A stretch of DNA of 44,997 bases from positions 3,724,129 to 3,769,125 of the forward strand of contig NZ_LIGI01000001.1 in NCBI RefSeq assembly GCF_001273955.1. Direction: 5' to 3'. This document shows positions 40,031 to 44,997 of the stretch, piece by piece. Position numbers and translations under genes: made by a program. Positions within the stretch are counted from its first letter, which is position 1. The number at the start of each line of letters is the position of its first letter. This DNA is from Bacillus sp. FJAT-27245. Lineage in GTDB: Bacteria > Bacillota > Bacilli > Bacillales > Cytobacillaceae. The notes beneath the pieces are model-generated. The model ran no database searches, was not told the DNA's origin, and saw only the letters and a program-made list of their open reading frames with translations.

Positions 40031-41377
40031 ATGCCATTAGTCATTGTAGCAATTGGAATTGTAGCATTACTACTATTAATCATGGGCTTAAGATTAAACA
40101 CGTTTATTTCGTTAATTATTGTATCGTTTGGCGTTGCTTTGGCTCTGGGAATGCCGCTCGGTGAAATCGTCAAAACGATTGAAGCCGGACTTGGCGGAAC
40201 ACTTGGGCATTTGGCATTAATATTCGGTCTTGGGGCAATGTTGGGTAAGCTGATCGCCGATGCGGGCGGCGCGCAACGGATTGCGATGACACTCGTGAAT
40301 AAATTCGGTGAGAAAAATATTCAATGGGCAGTTGTTGCTGCTTCCTTCATCATCGGTGTCGCATTGTTCTTTGAAGTAGGTCTAGTGCTATTAATCCCGA
40401 TCGTTTTTGCTATTTCAAAACAATTACGGGTTTCGATTCTGTATCTTGGTATTCCAATGACGGCTGCGTTATCCGTTACACACGGATTCCTTCCTCCCCA
40501 TCCGGGACCGACTGTCATTGCAGGTGAATTTGGCGCAGACATTGGTGAAGTATTGCTTTACGGGTTCATTATTGCGATTCCTACAGTCCTGATTGCCGGG
40601 CCAATTTTTACAAAGCTTGCTAAAAAGCTTGTTCCGGAATCCTTTACGAAAACAGGTAATATCGCTTCATTAGGTGAGCAAAAGTCATTTAAGCTAGAAG
40701 AAACACCTGGATTCGGAATTAGTGTGTTCACTGCTATCCTTCCTGTTATTTTAATGTCGATCGCAACGATTATCACATTGCTTCAAAAAACAATGGGATT
40801 CGAAGACAATTCCTTGCTGGCAGCCATCCGCTTTATCGGTGAGGCCGGTACTGCGATGCTGATTTCCTTATTGGTTGCTGTCTACACGATGGGACTTGCA
40901 AGAAAGATTCCAATCAAAACCGTTATGGATTCTTGTACAACAGCGATTTCCCATATCGGGATGATGCTCCTCATTATTGGGGGCGGCGGTGCCTTCAAAC
41001 AAGTGTTGATCAATGGCGGTGTCGGTGATTATGTAGCGGAAATGTTCAAAGGAACGTCCCTGTCCCCAATCCTGCTTGCCTGGATTATTGCCGCGATTTT
41101 GAGGATTTCCCTTGGGTCAGCTACTGTCGCCGCGTTGACGACTGCCGGACTGGTTATCCCAATGCTTGGCCAAACTGATGTGAACCTTGCTTTGGTCGTT
41201 TTGGCAACAGGTGCTGGTAGTTTAATAGCTTCCCACGTTAACGACGCAGGTTTCTGGATGTTTAAAGAGTATTTTGGCTTAAGCATGAAAGAAACGTTCG
41301 CAACGTGGACCCTGCTTGAGACAATCATCTCAGTTGCGGGATTAGGATTCGTATTGCTATTAAGCTTAATCGTTTAA
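40031..41377 (+). CDS. gntP: Gluconate permease (GntP family)
   Basis: The 448-aa integral membrane protein has about twelve helices and the GntP signatures GHLALIFGLGAMLGKLIADA, THGFLPPHPGPTVIA and HVNDAGFWMFKEYF. It takes up gluconate by proton symport. The ATG follows TTTAGGAGGAAATTCA, 18 nt after gntK. Confidence 0.95.
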   Translation: MPLVIVAIGIVALLLLIMGLRLNTFISLIIVSFGVALALGMPLGEIVKTIEAGLGGTLGHLALIFGLGAMLGKLIADAGGAQRIAMTLVNKFGEKNIQWAVVAASFIIGVALFFEVGLVLLIPIVFAISKQLRVSILYLGIPMTAALSVTHGFLPPHPGPTVIAGEFGADIGEVLLYGFIIAIPTVLIAGPIFTKLAKKLVPESFTKTGNIASLGEQKSFKLEETPGFGISVFTAILPVILMSIATIITLLQKTMGFEDNSLLAAIRFIGEAGTAMLISLLVAVYTMGLARKIPIKTVMDSCTTAISHIGMMLLIIGGGGAFKQVLINGGVGDYVAEMFKGTSLSPILLAWIIAAILRISLGSATVAALTTAGLVIPMLGQTDVNLALVVLATGAGSLIASHVNDAGFWMFKEYFGLSMKETFATWTLLETIISVAGLGFVLLLSLIV

Positions 41378-41439
41378 TTTTAGAATTATATTCTGATAAG
41401 CCGCAATTTCTTTTTAAAAAGGCTCTGTTATCCTTGATT

Positions 41440-41569
41440 GTTGATTTCCACTCCGGGGACATGCTTTCCGCGGGGCGGACCGTGGAGCCTCCTCGGCGTC
41501 CTAGACGCCTGTGGGGTCTCCACGTGCCGCTGCATCCCGCCGGAGTCAGTCCCCTCCGTTCCAATCAAC
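41440..41569. repeat. Intergenic Bacillus-type repeat with long imperfect hairpin, inside the gnt operon
   Basis: The ends GTTGATT and AATCAAC are inverted, with further pairing between CCACTCCGGGG and CCCCTCCGTTCC-like arms. The GC-rich centre (CCGCGGGGCGGACC, CCTCCTCGGCG, GACGCCTGTGGGG) stands out from its AT-richer surroundings. I recall similar repeats in many Bacillaceae intergenic regions. It fills most of the 315-bp gap between gntP and gntZ and may affect readthrough or RNA stability. Confidence 0.7.
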
Positions 41570-41692
41570 TTCATCTAAATCAACACTCACCTTTAACTGA
41601 GCTTTTAAAATTGTCCAACCGGGCAGTATATCCCTTAGCCATTACGCGGGGATGCACTGCCCCTTATCTATTAAAAAAGGAGTCTTGCATAC

Positions 41693-43099
41693 ATGTTGAA
41701 CACAATTGGAGTCATTGGCTTAGGAGTAATGGGCAGCAATATCGCTTTAAACATGGCCAGCAAAGGTGAGCAAATTGCTGTCTACAATTATACTAGGGAT
41801 TTAACAGATCAACTCGTTCAAAAAAGCAGCGGGAAGTCGATTTCCCCTTACTATGAAGTTCAGGATTTTGTCCAGTCTTTAAAAACCCCAAGAAAAATTT
41901 TCCTCATGGTTACCGCCGGAAGCCCGATTGATTCGGTCATCCAGTCATTACTCCCTTTTCTTGAAGCTGGCGATGTGATAATGGACGGCGGCAATTCCCA
42001 TTTTGAAGATACCGCGCGCAGATATGAAGAGCTGAAGCCAAAAGGTATCGGTTATTTGGGTATTGGCATTTCCGGCGGGGAAGTCGGCGCATTGACAGGG
42101 CCTTCCATCATGCCGGGCGGGGATAAGGACGTCTATGAAAAAGCTGCCCCTATCCTTACAAAAATCGCGGCCCAGGTAGACAATCAGCCTTGCTGTACGT
42201 ATATCGGTCCAAAAGGCGCGGGACATTTTGTTAAAATGGTCCACAATGGAATCGAGTATGCGGATATGCAGCTGATTGCAGAAGCCTATACATTTTTACG
42301 AAAAAGATTGGCCTTGCCTGTTGAGGAAATCGCCGACATTTTTGAGTCCTGGAATCAAGGTGAACTGAAAAGTTATTTAATCGAAATTACAGCCGAGATT
42401 CTTAGGAAAAAAGATGAACGAACAGGCTTGCCGCTAATCGATGTGATCCTCGATAAGGCTGGCCAAAAAGGAACTGGGAAATGGACGAGCCTTCAGGCAA
42501 TTGATAATGGAATCCCAACTTCAATCATTACGGAATCATTGTTTGCCCGGTATCTTTCCGCATTAAAAGATGAAAGAATGAAGGCGCAAGATATTTTAAC
42601 CGGCCCCGAAATGGATGGGCAAACCCTTGATAAACAGTTGTGGATTGACTATGTGAGACAGGCTTTATATATGGGAAAGGTTTGTGCTTATGCACAAGGA
42701 TTTACGCAATATAAAATGACGTCCGATCTGTACGGGTGGGACTTGCCTTTAAAGGATATTGCCCTCATATTCAGGGGCGGCTGCATCATTCGCGCCGAGT
42801 TTTTAAACGTAATCGGCGAAATATATGGTGAGCAGCCAAACTTGGCAAACTTGTTGGTCGCGCCGTATTTCACCGAAAAAGTAAAAGAGTACCAAGCAGG
42901 CCTGCGAAAAGTGGTTTGCGAGGGGATAACTTCCGGCATCTCGTTCCCAGGCTTAAGTGCCGCGCTTACGTATTACGACAGTTACCGTACTGGCATGTCG
43001 AGTGCAAACCTGCTTCAGGCACAACGTGATTACTTCGGGGCCCACACGTATGAACGAATTGACGCAGAAGGGTTCTTCCACACAAACTGGCAGGCGTAA
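41693..43099 (+). CDS. gntZ: 6-phosphogluconate dehydrogenase, decarboxylating
   Basis: The 468-aa protein has a Rossmann motif, IGVIGLGVMGSNIALNMA, then DGGNSHFEDTARRYEEL, GIGISGGEVGALTGPSIMPGG and KGAGHFVKMVHNGIEYADMQ with the catalytic Lys. It oxidises 6-phosphogluconate to ribulose 5-phosphate and CO2. ATG 41693 follows AAAAAAGGAGTCTTGCATAC. As in B. subtilis it closes the gnt operon, though here the gap to gntP is enlarged by a repeat. Confidence 0.94.
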   Translation: MLNTIGVIGLGVMGSNIALNMASKGEQIAVYNYTRDLTDQLVQKSSGKSISPYYEVQDFVQSLKTPRKIFLMVTAGSPIDSVIQSLLPFLEAGDVIMDGGNSHFEDTARRYEELKPKGIGYLGIGISGGEVGALTGPSIMPGGDKDVYEKAAPILTKIAAQVDNQPCCTYIGPKGAGHFVKMVHNGIEYADMQLIAEAYTFLRKRLALPVEEIADIFESWNQGELKSYLIEITAEILRKKDERTGLPLIDVILDKAGQKGTGKWTSLQAIDNGIPTSIITESLFARYLSALKDERMKAQDILTGPEMDGQTLDKQLWIDYVRQALYMGKVCAYAQGFTQYKMTSDLYGWDLPLKDIALIFRGGCIIRAEFLNVIGEIYGEQPNLANLLVAPYFTEKVKEYQAGLRKVVCEGITSGISFPGLSAALTYYDSYRTGMSSANLLQAQRDYFGAHTYERIDAEGFFHTNWQA

Positions 43100-43130
43100 A
43101 TTTAATGAAGTGATTCTTTCGTTTTTGGAG

Positions 43131-43179
43131 CTGTATGAGTCCCTGATTTTTACCGAATTGGGGCTCATATTGCTTTTTA
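43131..43179 (+). terminator. Terminator of the gnt operon
   Basis: ATGAGTCCC pairs with GGGGCTCAT (one G-U), followed by ATTGCTTTTT, 32 nt after gntZ. The rest of 43180-43400 shows no gene. Confidence 0.75.
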
Positions 43180-43383
43180 GAAGTGTTGCAATTTCTTATT
43201 CGTACTTTAAATTGGGTTGGTCTGTTTTACGTTCCCTTATCCATACTTTGCGTTGGACACACAACCCCTGGAATTGCACTTTGCTGTCCAAACATTGGGC
43301 ATAGCAGCTTTGGCGTTAAATGAAGCAAGGGATTTGGACAACAAATGGCCCCCGGCTACTAAACCTCCCTCTCAAAACTTTCC

Positions 43384-43414
43384 TTGAACAGTGTTTTCCC
43401 AATCATGGTATAAT
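43384..43414 (+). promoter_or_regulatory. Promoter of the second DMT permease
   Basis: TTGAAC is followed by a 19-nt spacer and a perfect TATAAT with an extended -10 (TGG-TATAAT). It lies about 38 nt upstream of the TTG start. Confidence 0.6.
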
Positions 43415-43452
43415 AACTGTTTGTTAGTTTTTTTGTGTGAGGGGGTTTTGTT

Positions 43453-44352
43453 TTGAAAATAAATAAAGGCATTTTATTTATATTAATTGGCGCCGGATGT
43501 TTTGGGTTTACCCCGATATTTGCAAAATTGGGATTTAGCCACGGCTACTCGCTGGGCCAGATTAATATCGTTCAGATGAGTATTTCATTTCTATTAATTT
43601 GGTCTTTAACGCTGATAACACGCTCTGGGTTCAAAGGGCTGAATAAGAAAAACATTCTCCAATTGATGATGACGGGCTGTTTTATTGGGTTAACAAGTAT
43701 TTTCTATTATGGCGCAATGCAATATCTTCCAGCGTCATTGGCCATCATTTTAATGTTCCAATTTGTTTGGATTGGAATTATCCTGGAATGGATTTTCAGC
43801 AAAATCAAGCCTGCGCCTGTAACTATATTGGCTATCGTTTTAATTTTGATTGGCGTCTTTTTCGCTTCAAATGTGTCTGGCGACATGCAGGGGCTTCCTT
43901 TTAAGGGTTATCTATTTGGCATCCTATCTGCATTCACCTATGCGGGATTTATTTTTTTCAGTGGGAAAATTGCCGTAAATGTGAGCCCCCTGACTCGGAC
44001 TTCTTTCATGGCAACCGGGTCCGCCATTCTGGTTTTTGTCGTCTTTATGCGTGAAATCCCGACTGTCGTTCCATTGGAGGCAAACTTATTTACGTTCGCC
44101 GCAGGCGCTTCGCTGTTCGGGTCAGTCCTGCCCCCACTATTTTTCGCGGTCGGCGCGCCATTGGTTTCAGGCGGCATCGCCAATATTCTAACATCCATCG
44201 AATTGCCAATTGCCATCGTATCAGCGAGCGTAATTTTATCAGAAGCGGTGACCCCGCTTCAGTGGCTGGGCACAGCGATTATTCTGGCAGCCATTGTTTT
44301 GAATGAGCTCGGCGGCAGTCTGTTTAAATTCAGGAAGGATGTTGAGGGGTAG
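43453..44352 (+). CDS. EamA/DMT-family transporter, second copy
   Basis: The 299-aa protein has ten membrane helices in two EamA repeats. It is clearly paralogous to the 25363-26307 permease: YLPASLAIILMFQFVWIG and SIELPIAIVSASVILSEAVT align with its counterparts. TTG 43453 follows GTGAGGGGGTTTTG. It is transcribed alone, with a strong promoter and terminator. The substrate is unknown; metabolite efflux is usual. Confidence 0.87.
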   Translation: MKINKGILFILIGAGCFGFTPIFAKLGFSHGYSLGQINIVQMSISFLLIWSLTLITRSGFKGLNKKNILQLMMTGCFIGLTSIFYYGAMQYLPASLAIILMFQFVWIGIILEWIFSKIKPAPVTILAIVLILIGVFFASNVSGDMQGLPFKGYLFGILSAFTYAGFIFFSGKIAVNVSPLTRTSFMATGSAILVFVVFMREIPTVVPLEANLFTFAAGASLFGSVLPPLFFAVGAPLVSGGIANILTSIELPIAIVSASVILSEAVTPLQWLGTAIILAAIVLNELGGSLFKFRKDVEG

Positions 44353-44405
44353 GTTTTTTTTAAAAAAAGGAATCGTTTGCATATAGCATGGCGCCTACAA
44401 ATTCC

Positions 44406-44455
44406 AAAAGGGCCAAGGCCGTTCTGCTTTAACGCAGTCAGGCTTGGCCCTTTTT
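44406..44455. terminator. Terminator downstream of the second DMT permease
   Basis: AAAGGGCCAAGGCC pairs with GGCTTGGCCCTTT (one bulge), with an inner CTGC/GCAG stem, followed by TTTTTCTG; A-runs on the left make it potentially bidirectional. Confidence 0.85.
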
Positions 44456-44669
44456 CTGTGTTGGAAAAACACTAACGTAACGATTAAGTGAAAAATGCAC
44501 CGGAACACCTCAATCCCAATGCTTTTCTACAAACCTTTGGCAGGAGGCGAACAGCCACTCGCCAAATTTATTCTGTTGTGCAATTGACGAAAAGATGAGC
44601 CTTAATACTTTCCATCCCTTAACTAATCGTTTATCCTTTCCAATTATAAGTTATCAATTTACTTATCTA

Positions 44670-44816
44670 TTATTTTGATACATTTCCCGCCACATTAAGG
44701 GCATCCCATGTTCTGGAGAATGGTGGCGCATAACAAAGGTCCAGCATCCCTAATTCTTCAGTTCTGACGCTCACCCATCCATAAATGGAGGGGGTTCCAC
44801 CTTTAATCAACCTCAT
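44670..44816 (-). pseudogene. C-terminal remnant of a pyridine nucleotide-disulfide oxidoreductase
   Basis: A minus-strand frame reads MRLIKGG ... TEELGMLDLCYAPPFSRTWD then ALNVAGNVSK and stop. The stretch E-E-L-x-x-L-D-L-x-Y-A-P-P-F-S and the closing N-V-A-G-N-V are the C-terminal signature of CoA-disulfide reductase/NADH oxidase-type flavoproteins. The rest of such a protein (about 400 residues) is absent upstream. The remaining 44456-44997 DNA shows no gene I can support. Confidence 0.5.
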
Positions 44817-44997
44817 CTCTTCCTTCTCCTGGAAAAAACCCAGAAGAAGAACTTCAATTTGGTCTAAAAGGCTTCGACAGCCGAAATCGTTCTAATGCAA
44901 ATAATCGAAACAGGACTATTTACATGGGCTCGGATTTTCCTTGCCACTCACAACTTATTGACCGTTTCGGGGTACGTCTGCACCGAGAGAGTTAACC

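Noticed and set aside
41434-41769. Plus-strand frame crossing the gnt intergenic repeat
   Set aside because: Its sequence comes from the GC-rich repeat and runs into gntZ in another frame; it is not a gene.
1-44997. CRISPR array, tRNA/rRNA genes or an intact insertion sequence
   Set aside because: I saw no regularly spaced repeats, no tRNA-like or rRNA sequence and no transposase gene on either strand.

Overview
The window looks like a chromosomal segment of a Bacillaceae bacterium (Bacillus, Neobacillus or Mesobacillus type). The evidence is moderate-to-low GC, strong AGGAGG-type ribosome binding sites, frequent GTG/TTG starts, a gntRKPZ operon in the Bacillus subtilis order with its GntR operator, and catabolite-responsive (cre-like) sites. 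I saw no rRNA, tRNA, CRISPR array, prophage or intact insertion sequence.

Left part (1-9.7 kb): a sigma-54-controlled module for hydroxyproline use. A sigma-54 activator (3742-5400) sits between two divergent operons. The minus operon encodes an FAD D-hydroxyproline dehydrogenase subunit, a hydroxyproline epimerase/proline racemase, a racemase paralog lacking both catalytic cysteines, and a DapA-like deaminase cut by the window edge. The plus operon encodes a BFD-type [2Fe-2S] protein, a [2Fe-2S] ferredoxin-like protein and an HcnB-like flavoprotein. Two M24 Xaa-Pro peptidases follow. All three units carry a GG-N10-GC (-24/-12) promoter, and two of these share an identical 17-bp core. The inferred flow is: collagen-type X-Pro/X-Hyp dipeptides are cleaved, trans-4-L-Hyp is epimerised to cis-4-D-Hyp, oxidised to pyrroline-4-hydroxy-2-carboxylate and deaminated to 2-oxoglutarate semialdehyde.

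9.7-20.5 kb: a secreted beta-helix protein with calcium-binding repeats, a nucleoside deaminase, small membrane peptides, a methyltransferase, a DinB-like protein, a BcrAB/lantibiotic-type ABC exporter with its two-component system, and a medium-chain dehydrogenase/reductase.

20.5-27.8 kb: a nucleoside block. It contains a pseudouridine operon (HTH-fused PfkB kinase psuK, psuG, NupC-type transporter, nucleoside hydrolase), a DMT permease, and a second HTH-fused PfkB kinase whose catalytic GAGD motif reads GAGE. A highly structured, MITE-like inverted-repeat element lies inside the operon. Palindromic operators and cre-like sites overlap the promoters.

27.8-37.6 kb: single genes and small proteins. 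These include a quinone-oxidoreductase homolog, a nucleoside deoxyribosyltransferase-like protein, a decayed small gene, YdhR, GNAT, a zinc-ribbon/SET-domain pair, RtcB RNA ligase, a Nudix hydrolase and a methyltransferase.

37.6-45 kb: the gluconate operon gntR-gntK-gntP-gntZ, with a roughly 130-bp Bacillus-type intergenic repeat between gntP and gntZ, then a second DMT permease and a gene-poor right edge holding a remnant of a disulfide-reductase-like gene.
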